64,000 nucleotides of DNA from Mixta mediterraneensis. GTDB lineage: Bacteria; Pseudomonadota; Gammaproteobacteria; Enterobacterales; Enterobacteriaceae. The notes beneath the pieces are model-generated. The model searched no databases and was not told where the DNA came from. It saw only the letters and a program-made list of their open reading frames with translations. The stretch covers positions 434,001 to 498,000 of the forward strand of contig NZ_JACFXY010000001.1 in assembly GCF_014946725.1 (NCBI RefSeq), given 5' to 3'. The number at the start of each line of letters is the position of its first letter. Position 1 is the first letter of the stretch. A program made the translations under genes and the position numbers. This document shows, piece by piece, positions 10,796 through 21,784 of this stretch.

Positions 10796-12195
10796 TGGCA
10801 CCGCGCTGGCAATTGACGATGGCTGCGAAATCGAAGGCGATCAGCACTTTCTTACCAGTAATCACGGGCTTTATTGCGCTGCCATGCTGCTCCAAACGCC
10901 AAATGGTCAGATTGCAGGTGTGCTGGATATTTCAGGCCCGGCTCACTTTCCCCATACCCATACGCTCACATGGGTAAAAGAAGCCGCCAGACAGATTGAG
11001 TATTTGTGGATCAAACAAAGTCTGCATCCACAACAGTGGTTGATGAGTCTGCATTCTCAGCCGCAAAAGCTCGATAGCGTTGAAGAGTTTCTGCTGGCTT
11101 TTTCTGACAATATACTGACCGCCGCCAATCGATTAGCGATGCGTGAATTAGCATTACGCGCCGAACAGCTCGATCAGCTCACCTTTCAGCAGCTTGAGCA
11201 GGTCGCCAGCAGCGTACCATTGCCAGTTCATACGACGCAGCAGCAAAAATATTATTTTCGTCTTCGCGCTCCGACCCGTCGCAGCTTTGCCGTTGCGCCT
11301 GCGATGAATACCACGCTTCCCTTCTCGCTGCGTAACGACGGCGACAAAATGGTACGCCTGCTGAATGCGGGCGTTTCGCTGTGTATCCACGGTGAAACCG
11401 GCTGCGGTAAAGAGTTTGTCAGCCGCCAGCTGCATCAGCAAAGCCGCTGGCGCGACGGCAAATTTTTCGCTATTAACTGTGCGGCTATCCCGGATAGCAT
11501 TAATTGAAACTAAGCTGTTCGGCTATCAACCCGGTGCGTTTACCGGTGCTAATAAAAATGGCTACATTGGAAAAATACGTGAAGTTGACGGTGGCGTACT
11601 GTTTTTGGATGAGATAGGTGATATGCCGCTGGCGCTGCAAACACGCCTGCTGCGTGTGTTGCAGGAAAAAGAAGTCGCGCCGCTCGGCTCCAGTCGCAGC
11701 TGGGCGGTGAATTTTGCCGTGATTTGTGCCACTCATCGCAATTTATCCCAGCGTGTGGCCGACGGTGAATTTCGTGAGGATTTACTGTATCGCTTGCAGG
11801 AATATGCATTAACCATCCTGCGGCAGTGGCCGGCATTGCCTGCTTTTATCGCCCAGCTATGGCATGAGTTAGATGGACAACAACGTGGCATCCAGCTTTC
11901 GCCCGACCTGCTTACGGCCCTGGCCCGTTATTCGTGGCCGGGAAATGTCCGGCAACTACGCAGTGTAATGAACGTCTTGCTGGCGCTGGCAGACGATGGC
12001 GAAACGCTCACTGTGGAACAGCTTCCCGTGGAATATCGTCAGTCACAAGCGGAACCAAACACAGCATTGCAGCAGCATGATGAGCAGATCATTGCAGACA
12101 CACTGCAGCGATTTAACGGTAATATCAGTAAAACCGCGCAGACATTAGGCGTCGCGCGCAGCACATTGTATCGTCGTGCTGCACGCGAAAAATAG
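10779..12195 (+). pseudogene. Truncated, frameshifted sigma-54-dependent activator (AcoR/DhaR type)
   Basis: Two overlapping plus-strand frames make one broken gene. The first begins inside the GAF sensor domain (TNAIGTALAIDDG, then GVLDISGPAHF) and reaches the AAA+ Walker A region (HGETGCGKEFV) and NCAAIPDSI, where it meets TGA at 11505. The second continues with LIETKLFGYQPGAFTGA, Walker B LFLDEIGDMPLALQ, WPGNVRQL and a C-terminal Fis-type helix-turn-helix (ISKTAQTLGVARSTLYRR). Removing one A at 11499 restores the frame DSLIETKLFGY. The N-terminal ~150 residues are absent. Enhancer-binding proteins of this type usually control acetoin, dihydroxyacetone or alcohol metabolism, fitting the neighbouring dehydrogenase remnant. 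Confidence 0.88.
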
Positions 12196-12198
12196 CGA

Positions 12199-12690
12199 TT
12201 AGTCGCGGAAATTTTTGAACTGGAACGGCTGTCCCAGGTTACCACCGCGCACCAGCGCCATCGCCCCTTGTAAATCGTCGCGCGATTTACCGGTGACGCG
12301 CAGTGATTCGCCCTGAATTTGTGTCTGCACTTTCAGCTTGCTGTCTTTAATCAGCTTCACCAGCTTTTTCGCCACATCAGTCTCAATGCCTTTTTTCATT
12401 TTGGCATCCAGACTCCAGTTTTTTCCACTGTGTTCGATCTCTTCAGGAACATCTAGCGCCGCGCCTTCGATACCGCGCTTAAGCATTTTCTCGCGCAAAA
12501 TATCGACCAGCTGTCTTACCTGAAAATCAGATTCGCTGAGCACTTTGATGGTTTCATTTTTTTCGTTGAGCTCGAAACTGGCGCTCACGTTGCGAAAATC
12601 GAAACGGGTAGATAATTCACGGTTAGCATTTTCTACCGCGTTACGAACTTCCTGCATATCGATTTCTGAAACAATATCGAAAGATGGCAT
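12199..12690 (-). CDS. yajQ: YajQ family nucleotide/c-di-GMP-binding protein
   Basis: Small soluble protein of the UPF0234/YajQ family; members bind tRNA or nucleotides, and a Xanthomonas member binds cyclic di-GMP. 163 residues from ATG 12690, exactly the E. coli length, starting [20 protein letters not shown] and ending [11 protein letters not shown]. The frame is open 11 codons further but those lack family similarity; GGAGAAGAG precedes the chosen start. Confidence 0.95.
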   Translation of the reverse strand: MPSFDIVSEIDMQEVRNAVENANRELSTRFDFRNVSASFELNEKNETIKVLSESDFQVRQLVDILREKMLKRGIEGAALDVPEEIEHSGKNWSLDAKMKKGIETDVAKKLVKLIKDSKLKVQTQIQGESLRVTGKSRDDLQGAMALVRGGNLGQPFQFKNFRD

Positions 12691-12825
12691 CTCTTCTTCT
12701 CCTGACGCTAAAGTGGCATGCATAATACCCGTCTCAGGGCGCTAAATAAAATCACGCTACGCACGACGCTATACTGAAGTGTGACAGTAAAGGCTAAAAC
12801 GATAAGCTCGCCAGCGGGAGGCAGT

Positions 12826-13746
12826 ATGAAAATTACCGTGTTAGGTTGTGGGGCATTGGGCCAGGTCTGGCTTTCCGCGCTCGCTCGCCAGGGATACGAC
12901 GTTCAGGGTTGGCTGCGCGTGCCACAGCCATATTGCTCGGTGAATGTGGTTGATCCTCAGGGTAATGTGACAAATAAAACCTTTATTGCTAATGATCCAC
13001 TGTTTCTGGCAGAAAGTCAGTTGTTGCTGGTAACGCTTAAGGCGACCCAGGTCTCTCCGGCGGTAAAAAATCTTGAAAGCGTGCTGCCGGAAGGTTGCCC
13101 GATTCTGCTATTACACAATGGTATGGGTACGCTTGAAGAACTGAAAGGCCTGACACAACCGCTGCTGCGCGGTATTACTACACATGCAGCAATGCGCGAT
13201 GGCACCGTGATCAAGCATGTCGCGAACGGCATCACCCATATCGGCCCTGGCAACCGTAAAAGTGCCGCTTACAGCACGATTGCCGACATCCTGCATCTTG
13301 CGCTGCCAGATGTTGCCTGGCATGACAACATCCGCGCCGCCTGCTGGCGTAAGCTGGCCGTCAACTGCATCATTAATCCGCTTACGGTAGAATATGACTG
13401 CCAAAACGGCGCGCTGCGTACGCATATCAGGCAGATCGAGACGTTGTGTGAAGAGATTAGCTGGGTCATGGAGCGTGAAGGCCAGAGCATCGCCAGCGAG
13501 AGTTTAAAAGACATTATCTTTGATGTGGTTGAAAGTACCGCTGCCAATACCTCCTCCATGCTGCAGGATGTACGCGCTCAACGGCGAACCGAGATTGATT
13601 ACATCAGCGGTTTCCTGCTGCGTCGCGCTCGTACCCATGGTCTGGCGCTGCCAGAAAATACCCGTTTGTTTGAAATGATTAAACGCAAGGAGTCACATTA
13701 TGACCGCGAACGCATCGGTACTGGTTTGTCTGGCACATGGCAGTGA
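12826..13746 (+). CDS. panE: 2-dehydropantoate 2-reductase (ketopantoate reductase)
   Basis: NADPH-dependent reduction of ketopantoate to pantoate in the pantothenate/CoA pathway, cytoplasmic. 306 residues. The N-terminal Rossmann motif GCGALG is at residues 7-12; the catalytic Lys region [15 protein letters not shown] and a conserved Glu/Ser/Asn patch (SSMLQDV) are present. The ATG at 12826 sits behind GGGAGGCAGT; the upstream GTG in the same frame is less likely. Its 3' end overlaps yajL by 47 bases. Confidence 0.95.
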   Translation: MKITVLGCGALGQVWLSALARQGYDVQGWLRVPQPYCSVNVVDPQGNVTNKTFIANDPLFLAESQLLLVTLKATQVSPAVKNLESVLPEGCPILLLHNGMGTLEELKGLTQPLLRGITTHAAMRDGTVIKHVANGITHIGPGNRKSAAYSTIADILHLALPDVAWHDNIRAACWRKLAVNCIINPLTVEYDCQNGALRTHIRQIETLCEEISWVMEREGQSIASESLKDIIFDVVESTAANTSSMLQDVRAQRRTEIDYISGFLLRRARTHGLALPENTRLFEMIKRKESHYDRERIGTGLSGTWQ

Positions 13747-14299
13747 AGAAACCGAAGCCGTTACCACTATCGATTTACTGGTACGCGGCGGCCTGAAGGT
13801 TGTCACCGCCAGCGTTGAGAGTGATGGCTCGCGTGAAATTGTTTGTTCACGTGGCGTGCGCCTGCTGGCCGATGCCGCGTTAGTCGATGTGGCTGATAAT
13901 GATTACGCCGCGATTGTGTTGCCAGGCGGCCTGAAAGGGGCTGAAAATTTCCGTGACAGTCCGCTACTGGTAGAAACCGTGCGCCAGTTTCAACTTTCTG
14001 AGCGCATCGTTGCGGCGATTTGCGCGGCGGCAGGTACGGTTCTAATCCCGCATAACCTTTTCCCGGTCGGGAATATGACCGGTTTTCCCGGCTTAAAATC
14101 GACCATCCCGGCGGATAAATGGATGGAGCGCCGCGTCGTCTGGGACCCGCGCGTCAGGCTGTTAACAAGTCAGGGGCCAGGTACGGCAATGGATTTCGCC
14201 CTGAAACTGATTGATTTACTGGCAGGAAAAGAGAAAGCGCGCGAAGTCGCTTCTCAACTGGTGCTGGCGGCAGGCATTTATGATTACCAGGCAAGCTAA
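13700..14299 (+). CDS. yajL: DJ-1/PfpI-family protein YajL
   Basis: DJ-1 superfamily protein proposed to protect against or repair thiol and glycation damage. 199 residues (E. coli 196). The nucleophile Cys 108 lies in [10 protein letters not shown], the elbow motif, and the acidic partner is in GSEETEAV near residue 17. The start lies within the end of panE with AAGGAG before it, so translation is coupled to panE, as in E. coli. Confidence 0.95.
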   Translation: MTANASVLVCLAHGSEETEAVTTIDLLVRGGLKVVTASVESDGSREIVCSRGVRLLADAALVDVADNDYAAIVLPGGLKGAENFRDSPLLVETVRQFQLSERIVAAICAAAGTVLIPHNLFPVGNMTGFPGLKSTIPADKWMERRVVWDPRVRLLTSQGPGTAMDFALKLIDLLAGKEKAREVASQLVLAAGIYDYQAS

Positions 14300-14343
14300 C
14301 GCTCCCACACGCCGCAGCCAGGCGGGTACTGTCGGCGTTCAGC

Positions 14344-14373
14344 CCCCGTCACAGAGTGGAATACGTGACGGGG
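14344..14373. repeat. Inverted repeat between yajL and thiI
   Basis: CCCCGTCAC at 14344-14352 and GTGACGGGG at 14365-14373, a 9-base perfect inverted repeat with a 12-base loop in the convergent yajL/thiI interval. There is no T run, so it may be a hairpin barrier rather than a classical terminator. Confidence 0.5.
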
Positions 14374-14405
14374 ACGAGGTTCAGAATGGCAGGTAAATGC
14401 GCGGG

Positions 14406-15854
14406 TTACGGTCGGTAGACCTTCACATTTCTGAACCCTTGCTCATGGAGATAAAGCGCCTGCAAACGACTCATTACGCCGCGATCGCAGTACAACAGCC
14501 AGGTTTTGTTCTGGTCGAGATCGCCAAACTGCGTGCTGAGCTTGTAGAATGGCATCGACTTCACTTCCGTCTCCGGCAGTTGCAGCGGCTTATCTTCCTG
14601 CTCATCACTGGCACGAATATCCAGCACAATATCATTAGCGCCCAGCAAGGCCACTGTTTCAACTTCCACGACGTCTTCTACCGCTTTTTCAGCGATGTCG
14701 CGTATATCAACGTTGGTCGCCTCTTCCACGACGCGGTCCAGAATACCAAAATCGAAATGACTTTCTTCTGTTTCAATCTTCGATTTCACCGCTTTGATGG
14801 TTGGGCTTTTGGAAATCACGCCGCAATATTCCGGCATTGTGCTGGCAAAATCTTCAGTGCCAATTTCACGGGCCACGTTGATGATGTGCTCTTTGTCGTG
14901 TGAAATCAGCGGCCGCAAAATCAATGTGTCTGAGGCGTTATCGATTAAGCGTAAGTTGGTTAACGTCTGGCTGGAAACCTGTCCCAGCGCCTCGCCAGTA
15001 ACCAGCGCCTGCACGCCGTAGCGTTCGGCAATCCGGGACGCAGCACGCACCATCATACGTTTCAGCACGACGCCCATCTGGCCATCATCCACTTTTTCGA
15101 GAATTTCACCTACTACTGGCTCAAAGTTGATTGCCACAAAACGCACACGATGCGAGCGACCAAAGCGACTCCACAGATAGTAGGCAACCTGACGGACGCC
15201 AATTTCATGGGCCGCGCCGCCGAGGTTAAAGAAGCAATAATGCACGCGGCTGCCACGGCGCATCAACATATAGCTGGACACGCCGGAATCGAACCCGCCA
15301 GAAATCAGCGACAGCACATCTTCCTGCGTGCCGACCGGGAAACCGCCCAGCCCCTCGTAGCGCGCCGTCACCAGCGTCAGGCGGTTCTCTTCAACTTCAA
15401 GATTTACCGTTACTTCCGGCTTAGTCAGCTGCACTTTTGCCGTTTCAATATGCTGATTGAGGCCGCCACCCACGTAGCGTTCTACATCCTGCGAACTGAA
15501 GCTGTGCTTGCCGCGACGCTTCACGCGCACGCAAAAGGTTTTGTTTTCCAGGCTGTCGCGATACTGCGCCAGCGTCTGTTCAAAAATATTATGGATGTCG
15601 GTATATTCACGCTCTTCTACAGCCAGCACGTGGTGAATACCTGGGATGCGCGTTAACTCATCGGCAATCGTTGCTCTCAACATCTCGTCTTTTGAGCGCA
15701 CTTCAATATGATCCCAGTGACGCACCACCGCGATGTCTTCACTGATCGTTTTCAGGACGTTGCGAATATTGCTGGCAAGAATCTTAATAAAGCGCAAACG
15801 CACCGACGGACTCTTGATTGTGATTTCAGGAAATAACTTGATGATAAACTTCAT
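14406..15854 (-). CDS. thiI: tRNA 4-thiouridine sulfurtransferase ThiI
   Basis: ATP-dependent enzyme that makes s4U8 in tRNA and passes sulfur to ThiS for thiamine synthesis. 482 residues, as in E. coli. Order of domains: ferredoxin-like and THUMP (1-165), PP-loop adenylation domain with SGGFDSG near 188, Cys in PEYCGVIS near 344, and a C-terminal rhodanese domain with the persulfide Cys in [10 protein letters not shown] near 456. Both catalytic cysteines are present, so the sulfur relay looks intact. Confidence 0.97.
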   Translation of the reverse strand: MKFIIKLFPEITIKSPSVRLRFIKILASNIRNVLKTISEDIAVVRHWDHIEVRSKDEMLRATIADELTRIPGIHHVLAVEEREYTDIHNIFEQTLAQYRDSLENKTFCVRVKRRGKHSFSSQDVERYVGGGLNQHIETAKVQLTKPEVTVNLEVEENRLTLVTARYEGLGGFPVGTQEDVLSLISGGFDSGVSSYMLMRRGSRVHYCFFNLGGAAHEIGVRQVAYYLWSRFGRSHRVRFVAINFEPVVGEILEKVDDGQMGVVLKRMMVRAASRIAERYGVQALVTGEALGQVSSQTLTNLRLIDNASDTLILRPLISHDKEHIINVAREIGTEDFASTMPEYCGVISKSPTIKAVKSKIETEESHFDFGILDRVVEEATNVDIRDIAEKAVEDVVEVETVALLGANDIVLDIRASDEQEDKPLQLPETEVKSMPFYKLSTQFGDLDQNKTWLLYCDRGVMSRLQALYLHEQGFRNVKVYRP

Positions 15855-16087
15855 GGCGACACAGCTTCGTTGGGCAAATAAGTGCTAAAACAGGCGGCAC
15901 TTAGCTGGTAAAATCATAATAATTGCGGGCTGCGAGGCGCATCCGCATCCGAGGCGCGAGAGTATATCACCTTTGACTGATGACTGCTTCTGCAACCGCA
16001 GTCACATTGATTATTTTGCTAATCATTTCGTCTCAGCTACCATGTCCGATTGCGAGATGATTCTTAACCGCGAGTCGACACCTAATT

Positions 16088-16330
16088 ATGCCGAAAAAAG
16101 CCGAAAAGCCAGCCAGTTTCGAAACTTCATTACAGCAGCTGGAACAGATTGTCAGCCGCCTGGAAAGTGGCGAGCTGCCGCTGGAAGAGGCGCTGAATGA
16201 GTTTGAGCGTGGCGTGCAACTGGCACGTACCGGACAACAAACGCTACAGCAGGCAGAACAGCGCGTACGCATTTTACTGAACGATGATAAAGACGCCGAT
16301 CTCACCTCTTTCACGCCGGAACAAGACTAA
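16088..16330 (+). CDS. xseB: Exodeoxyribonuclease VII small subunit
   Basis: Small subunit of exonuclease VII, which degrades single-stranded DNA. 80 residues, standard length, with the family core [20 protein letters not shown] and [16 protein letters not shown]. First gene of the xseB-ispA-dxs operon; its stop TAATG overlaps the ispA start. Confidence 0.96.
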   Translation: MPKKAEKPASFETSLQQLEQIVSRLESGELPLEEALNEFERGVQLARTGQQTLQQAEQRVRILLNDDKDADLTSFTPEQD

Positions 16331-17229
16331 TGGATTTTGCCAACCTGCTCAGCGCTTATCACCACCGGGTGAATGCTGCGCTGACGTGCTTATTAGATCC
16401 ACTCCCTTTTCAGAGTTCTCCTCTGGTGAACGCCATGCAATATGGGGCATTATTAGGCGGTAAACGTCTGCGCCCCTTTTTGGTTTATGCCACCGGCAAA
16501 ATGCTTAACGCCGATCCGGCAAGTCTGGATGCGCCCGCTGCGGCAGTTGAATGCATTCATGCGTACTCTCTGATTCATGACGATCTTCCTGCGATGGATA
16601 ACGATGCGTTACGCCGTGGGCAGCCAACCTGCCATATTCAATATGGCGAAGATACGGCCATTCTGGCGGGTGATGCGTTGCAAACGCTGGCGTTTTCGAT
16701 TCTTGCTGATGAGCCGATGCCGGGCGTAAGCGCAGAATATCGCCTCGCGATGGTATCCGAGCTGGCTAAGGCCAGCGGCGTGGCAGGCATGTGCGGCGGC
16801 CAGGCGCTTGACCTGGCGGCCGGAGGGAAAGCTGTCGATTTGGCCCAGCTGGAACAAATACATCGCCACAAAACGGGTGCGCTCATCCGTGCCGCGGTGC
16901 GTATGGGCGCCCTGGCAGCCGGTGAAAAAGGCCGTGCGGCGCTGCCAGTCCTTGATCGTTATGCCGATGCCATCGGCCTGGCATTTCAGGTACAGGATGA
17001 CATTCTCGACGTGATCGGCGACAGCGCCATTACCGGCAAGCGTCAGGGTGCCGATCAGGATTTAGGTAAAAGTACCTATCCTTCTCTCATGGGGTTGGAT
17101 AATGCCCGCGCTAAAGCCTGGGATCTGTATCAGGAAGCGCTTGATGCGCTGGAAATTCTCGCCGCACAATCCCATGACACCGCAGCTTTGCAGGCACTGG
17201 CGAGCTTCATAATTGAACGCGACAAATAA
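16330..17229 (+). CDS. ispA: Farnesyl diphosphate synthase
   Basis: Makes C15 farnesyl diphosphate from IPP and DMAPP/GPP. 299 residues. Both Asp-rich motifs are seen: DDLPAMDND (first, near residue 84) and DDILDVIGD (second, near 224), with [11 protein letters not shown] upstream. Overlaps the xseB stop by one base and is followed after 19 bases by dxs, so the operon couples isoprenoid precursor synthesis with its first prenyltransferase. Confidence 0.97.
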   Translation: MDFANLLSAYHHRVNAALTCLLDPLPFQSSPLVNAMQYGALLGGKRLRPFLVYATGKMLNADPASLDAPAAAVECIHAYSLIHDDLPAMDNDALRRGQPTCHIQYGEDTAILAGDALQTLAFSILADEPMPGVSAEYRLAMVSELAKASGVAGMCGGQALDLAAGGKAVDLAQLEQIHRHKTGALIRAAVRMGALAAGEKGRAALPVLDRYADAIGLAFQVQDDILDVIGDSAITGKRQGADQDLGKSTYPSLMGLDNARAKAWDLYQEALDALEILAAQSHDTAALQALASFIIERDK

Positions 17230-17248
17230 CCTCCATAATGAGTCTCTG

Positions 17249-19114
17249 ATGAGTTTTGATATTGCTAAATACCCGACAATGGCGCTGGCGAACACGGTTC
17301 AGGAGCTACGCGCTCTACCGAAGGACAAACTGCCTGTGCTGTGCGATGAGCTGCGTCAGTATCTGTTAGACAGCGTTAGCCGCTCCAGCGGTCATTTTGC
17401 TTCGGGGTTGGGCGTCGTTGAACTGACGGTTGCGCTGCATTATGTCTATAACACGCCGTTTGATCACCTGGTGTGGGATGTGGGTCACCAGGCCTATCCG
17501 CACAAAATCCTGACCGGCCGCCGCGATCGCATCGGTACGATTCGCCAAAAAAATGGTGTGCATCCGTTTCCGTGGCGCGGTGAGAGTGAATACGACGTGC
17601 TGAGCGTCGGCCATTCATCCACTTCAATCAGTGCCGGTCTCGGCATGGCCGCAGCGGCAGAGCGAGAAGGCAAAGGCCGTCGCACTGCCTGCATCATTGG
17701 CGATGGCGCCATTACCGCCGGCATGGCATTTGAAGCGATGAATCACGCCGGCGATATTAAGCCGGACTTGCTGGTGATCCTCAACGACAACGAGATGTCG
17801 ATCTCGGAGAATGTCGGTGCATTAAATAACCGGCTGGCGCAAATTCTGTCGGGTAAAACGTATGCGCGCCTGCGCGAAGGCGGCAAACGTGTTTTAACCG
17901 GCCTGCCGCCCATCAAAGAGCTGGTGAGACGTACCGAAGAGCATCTGAAAGGGATGGTGGTGCCGGGTACGTTGTTTGAAGAGCTGGGCTTCAACTATAT
18001 CGGTCCGGTTGACGGGCACGATGTGCTCACGCTGGTTAACACCTTAACGAATATGCGTAGCCTGAAAGGGCCCCAGTTCCTGCACATCATGACCAAAAAA
18101 GGCAAAGGCTACGCACCTGCCGAGGAAGATCCTATCACCTGGCACGCCGTACCCAAATTTGATCTGGCTAACGGCGCGCTACCTAAAAGCGCCGAAGGTT
18201 TGCCGAGCTATTCGAAAATCTTTGGTAACTGGTTGTGCGAGATGGCTGCTGACGATCCGCAATTAATGGCGATTACGCCTGCGATGCGCGAAGGGTCGGG
18301 CATGGTGGCTTTTTCACGTGAACACCCAAATCAGTACTTTGACGTGGCGATTGCCGAGCAGCATGCGGTGACGTTTGCAGCAGGCATGGCGATTGGCGGT
18401 TACAAACCGATCGTAGCGATCTATTCAACCTTTTTGCAGCGCGCCTACGATCAGGTGATCCATGATGTAGCGATCCAGAAGCTGCCGGTATTGTTTGCTA
18501 TCGATCGCGGCGGCATTGTTGGCGCAGATGGACAAACGCATCAGGGCGCATTCGATCTCGCTTATCTGCGCTGCGTGCCAGACATGGTGATTATGACGCC
18601 AAGTGACGAAAATGAATGCCGCCAAATGCTCTATACCGGCTATCACTATCAGGATGGTCCCAGCGCGGTGCGCTATCCACGCGGCACCGGTATTGGCACT
18701 GAACTGACCCCGCTTAAATGTTTACCGCTCGGCAAGGGCGTGGTGAAACGGGAAGGCGAGCAGCTGGCCATTCTCAACTTCGGGACGTTGCTACCGGAAG
18801 CCGCCGCCGCCGCTGAAGCGCTGAACGCGACGCTGGTGGATATGCGCTTTGTGAAGCCGCTGGATGAAGAATTAATTGCTGAACTGGCGAGCCAATACGA
18901 AGCCCTGATTACGCTGGAAGAAGGCGCGATCAAAGGCGGCGCGGGCAGCGGCGTCAATGAATTTGTTATGGCAAAACGGCTGCGTGTGCCGGTATTGAAC
19001 CTGGGACTGCCCGATGAGTTTATCCCGCAGGGTACGCAGGAAGAAGTGCGTCACGATTACCAGCTGGACGCAGAAGGCATCCAGCAGCAAATCACGACCT
19101 GGCTCGCACAGTAA
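17249..19114 (+). CDS. dxs: 1-deoxy-D-xylulose-5-phosphate synthase
   Basis: Thiamine-diphosphate enzyme joining pyruvate and glyceraldehyde 3-phosphate, the first step of the MEP isoprenoid pathway; DXP also feeds thiamine and pyridoxal. 621 residues (E. coli 620). The thiamine motif [15 protein letters not shown]...LNDNEMSI is intact, as are the pyrimidine-domain [16 protein letters not shown] and HQGAFD. The ATG at 17249 gives [13 protein letters not shown], the family N-terminus; an in-frame upstream start would add 12 unrelated residues. Confidence 0.97.
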   Translation: MSFDIAKYPTMALANTVQELRALPKDKLPVLCDELRQYLLDSVSRSSGHFASGLGVVELTVALHYVYNTPFDHLVWDVGHQAYPHKILTGRRDRIGTIRQKNGVHPFPWRGESEYDVLSVGHSSTSISAGLGMAAAAEREGKGRRTACIIGDGAITAGMAFEAMNHAGDIKPDLLVILNDNEMSISENVGALNNRLAQILSGKTYARLREGGKRVLTGLPPIKELVRRTEEHLKGMVVPGTLFEELGFNYIGPVDGHDVLTLVNTLTNMRSLKGPQFLHIMTKKGKGYAPAEEDPITWHAVPKFDLANGALPKSAEGLPSYSKIFGNWLCEMAADDPQLMAITPAMREGSGMVAFSREHPNQYFDVAIAEQHAVTFAAGMAIGGYKPIVAIYSTFLQRAYDQVIHDVAIQKLPVLFAIDRGGIVGADGQTHQGAFDLAYLRCVPDMVIMTPSDENECRQMLYTGYHYQDGPSAVRYPRGTGIGTELTPLKCLPLGKGVVKREGEQLAILNFGTLLPEAAAAAEALNATLVDMRFVKPLDEELIAELASQYEALITLEEGAIKGGAGSGVNEFVMAKRLRVPVLNLGLPDEFIPQGTQEEVRHDYQLDAEGIQQQITTWLAQ

Positions 19115-19130
19115 ATAGCGCCCTTCCCTT

Positions 19131-19152
19131 TCGCTCCCCAACTGGGGAGCGA
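19131..19152. terminator. Hairpin downstream of dxs
   Basis: TCGCTCCCC (19131-19139), loop AACT, GGGGAGCGA (19144-19152): a 9-base perfect stem starting 16 bases after the dxs stop. The T run is missing, so termination efficiency is uncertain. Confidence 0.55.
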
Positions 19153-19211
19153 TGCGCCTGCTATGCTTTATGATTCTTTCGAATCATCAGTTACTTTGCG
19201 CAGGAGCCATC

Positions 19212-20186
19212 ATGAAAACCATCCAATTAGGTAACACCGATCTCCAGGTTTCGCGTCTTTGTCTGGGCTGCATGACCTTTGGCGAGCCGGAGCGTGGTAA
19301 ACATGCCTGGACTCTGCCGGAAGAGAGCAGCCGTCCACTCATTCGTCAGGCGCTGGATGCCGGCATTAATTTCTTTGATACCGCCAATAGTTATTCCGAT
19401 GGCAGCAGCGAAGAGATCGTCGGTCGCGCGTTAAAAGAATATGTTCCCCGCGATAAGGTTGTCGTTGCTACCAAAGTCTATTTCCCCATGAGTAATTTAT
19501 CGCAGGGTCTCTCGCGTAAAAATATTCTGCAATCCATTGATGACAGCCTGTCTCGCCTCGGCATGGACTATGTCGACCTGCTGCAAATCCACCGTTGGGA
19601 CTATGACACGCCACTGGAAGAGACACTGGAAGCGCTGCATGACGTAGTGAAGGCAGGTAAAGCGCGTTATATTGGCGCGTCATCCATGCATGCCAGTCAG
19701 TTTGCGCAAGCCCTCGAAACACAGGAACGCAATAACTGGGCAACTTTTGTCAGTATGCAGGACCAGTACAACCTGATTCAGCGTGAAGAAGAAAATGAAA
19801 TGCATCCACTGTGTCTTGATAAGCAGATCGCGGTGCTGCCGTGGAGTCCACTGGCACGCGGTAAACTGACGCGTCCGTGGGGCGAAACGACGGCACGTTC
19901 GGTATCGGATGAATTTGGCAAAACGTTGTATAGCGCAACGGAAGAGAATGACGCTGCAATCGCTAAGCGAGTTGAAACAATTGCGGCGGATAAAAATATT
20001 AGCCGTGCGCAGGTGGCGCTGGCGTGGCTGTTGCATAAACCCGCCGTCACTGCACCGATTATTGGCGCATCGCGGGCAGAGCAGTTAAAGGATTTGACCA
20101 AAGCGGTGGAAGTCGAACTGGAGCCAATGGAAATTGCCGAACTGGAAAGCGTTTATCAGTCGCATCCAACGGTAGGGTTTGAATAA
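19212..20186 (+). CDS. yajO: Aldo/keto reductase YajO
   Basis: NADPH-dependent aldo-keto reductase; in E. coli linked to ribulose 5-phosphate to DXP conversion and general carbonyl reduction. 324 residues, starting MKTIQLGNTDLQVSRLCLG. The AKR tetrad is readable: Asp in FFDTANSYSDG, Tyr in the same segment, Lys in VVATKVYF and His in LLQIHRWDYD. AGGAG sits six bases before ATG 19212; a longer in-frame start upstream is less likely. Confidence 0.93.
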   Translation: MKTIQLGNTDLQVSRLCLGCMTFGEPERGKHAWTLPEESSRPLIRQALDAGINFFDTANSYSDGSSEEIVGRALKEYVPRDKVVVATKVYFPMSNLSQGLSRKNILQSIDDSLSRLGMDYVDLLQIHRWDYDTPLEETLEALHDVVKAGKARYIGASSMHASQFAQALETQERNNWATFVSMQDQYNLIQREEENEMHPLCLDKQIAVLPWSPLARGKLTRPWGETTARSVSDEFGKTLYSATEENDAAIAKRVETIAADKNISRAQVALAWLLHKPAVTAPIIGASRAEQLKDLTKAVEVELEPMEIAELESVYQSHPTVGFE

Positions 20187-20264
20187 AGCATTGGTTATAA
20201 AACAGCCTGAGCCAGCACCGCAACGTTCCCTCTCCTGTTGGCAAGGGAATATTTATTACGGAGT

Positions 20265-20774
20265 TTAATACCCCAACCAGTAATGCCCCGCCCCGTACAA
20301 TATCGCCGCCGAAATCACCCCGGCGATAATATCGTCAACCATAATACCCATGCCGCCATGGACATTGCGGTCAAACCAGCGAATCGGCCACGGTTTCCAC
20401 ATATCCAGAATGCGAAACAGCACAAATCCCGCGAGCACCCATTGCCAGCTGTTAACCGGGATCGCCATCAGGGTGATCCACATACCAATGAATTCATCCC
20501 AGACAATGCTGCCGTGATCGTGAACGCCCATATCTTTAGCGGTGCGATGGCAGAGATACACGCCAACGCTAATACCCAGCAGCACGACCAGTGAATAGAG
20601 ATCCTGCGGCAATCGGGTCATCAGCCACCAGAATGGGATAGCGGCCAGCGACCCCATGGTGCCTGGCACAAAGGGGCTTAAACCGCTGCCAAAACCTGTC
20701 GCCAGCAGATGCCATGGATTGCTCATACGCAAACGACTTTTCGCTACGTCTTTATCAAGCGTCAAAATGGTCAA
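20265..20774 (-). CDS. pgpA: Phosphatidylglycerophosphatase A
   Basis: Dephosphorylates phosphatidylglycerophosphate to phosphatidylglycerol in the inner membrane. About 169 residues with four hydrophobic segments and the conserved [15 protein letters not shown] and [14 protein letters not shown] motifs. Start choice is unusual: TTG at 20774 gives [20 protein letters not shown], matching the E. coli N-terminus, and overlaps the thiL stop by 20 bases; a second TTG at 20765 is better spaced from the AAGGA. Last gene of the nrdR-ribD-ribH-nusB-thiL-pgpA cluster. Confidence 0.93.
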   Translation of the reverse strand: MTILTLDKDVAKSRLRMSNPWHLLATGFGSGLSPFVPGTMGSLAAIPFWWLMTRLPQDLYSLVVLLGISVGVYLCHRTAKDMGVHDHGSIVWDEFIGMWITLMAIPVNSWQWVLAGFVLFRILDMWKPWPIRWFDRNVHGGMGIMVDDIIAGVISAAILYGAGHYWLGY

Positions 20775-21729
20775 ATCCTTTATGACTGAAGGTTGCCGGT
20801 TTGCCATTATCCAGCAGCGTCAGGCCGTCTGATTCCGGTGACATCTGACCGATACAGGTGAAAGGCACGCCAAGGTGACCTAGCGCCACTTCCAGCGCAC
20901 CACGATGCACTTCCGGCACGGTAAAGCACAGCTCGTAATCTTCGCCGCCACTTAATGCCCAGCGCAAAACCTGCTCTGGCTCGAAATGATCGCGCAGCGC
21001 AGACGACAGGGGCAGCGCATCCAGATTGATCCGCGCGCCGCAGCCGCTGGCTTTCAGTATATGGCCGAGATCGGAAATCAAACCATCGGAAAGATCGATT
21101 GCCGATGAAGCCAAAGGACGCAGTGCCTGGCCCTGCAAAATGCGCGGCATCGGGCGTAAATGGCGCTTAATCAGCGCTTCATACACTACCGGATCGTCAA
21201 TGCGCTTGTGATGCTGCAACAGCGCCAGTCCTGCCGCGCTGTCGCCTAATGTGCCGGTCACATAAATCCAGTCGCCCGGCTTTGCACCGGAACGTTTTAA
21301 TGCGCGGCCTTGTGGCACCAACCCGTGAATGCCGAGCGTCAGGCTGAGTGGTCCGCGCGTGGTATCGCCGCCAATCAGCTGCATATCGTAGTATTCCAGC
21401 AGTTCGAACAAACTTTCGCTAAACGCCGCCAGCCAGGATTCATCCACTTCAGGCAACGTCATTGCCAGCGTCAACCATGCCGGATCGGCGCCCATTGCGG
21501 CAAGATCGCTAAGATTTACCGCCAGCGCTTTGTAGCCTAAATCGGCAGGATGAATATCGCGCAGGAAATGTATGCCAGCCACCAGCGTATCGGTGCTGAT
21601 CGCCAGCGTCTGTTTTTCTGGCACGCCCAAAAGCGCACAATCATCACCAATGCCGGTTTCGACATCACGGCGGCTGCGCGTTCTGCGATTGAAATAGCGT
21701 GCGATGAGTTCAAATTCACCACAAGACAT
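20755..21729 (-). CDS. thiL: Thiamine-monophosphate kinase
   Basis: Phosphorylates thiamine monophosphate to the active diphosphate. 324 residues from ATG 21729 ([13 protein letters not shown]). PurM-like fold with the Mg/ATP motifs [32 protein letters not shown] and GGDTTRGPL. An in-frame ATG at 21750 would add seven residues but lies on the terminator that separates it from nusB. The 3' end overlaps pgpA. Confidence 0.96.
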   Translation of the reverse strand: MSCGEFELIARYFNRRTRSRRDVETGIGDDCALLGVPEKQTLAISTDTLVAGIHFLRDIHPADLGYKALAVNLSDLAAMGADPAWLTLAMTLPEVDESWLAAFSESLFELLEYYDMQLIGGDTTRGPLSLTLGIHGLVPQGRALKRSGAKPGDWIYVTGTLGDSAAGLALLQHHKRIDDPVVYEALIKRHLRPMPRILQGQALRPLASSAIDLSDGLISDLGHILKASGCGARINLDALPLSSALRDHFEPEQVLRWALSGGEDYELCFTVPEVHRGALEVALGHLGVPFTCIGQMSPESDGLTLLDNGKPATFSHKGFDHFDA

Positions 21730-21756
21730 GTTTGCGTTCCGCTTAACCATTAAAGA

Positions 21757-21782
21757 AAAAAGGCCGGCAAGCCGGCCTTTTT
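21757..21782. terminator. Terminator between nusB and thiL
   Basis: AAAAAGGCCGGC...GCCGGCCTTTTT, an almost perfect palindrome (GGCCGGC 21762-21768, GCCGGCC 21771-21777) with A and T runs on both sides. It is only two bases from the nusB stop on the minus strand and about 30 bases ahead of the thiL start, so thiL must rely on read-through or its own promoter. Confidence 0.85.
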
Positions 21783-21784
21783 AT

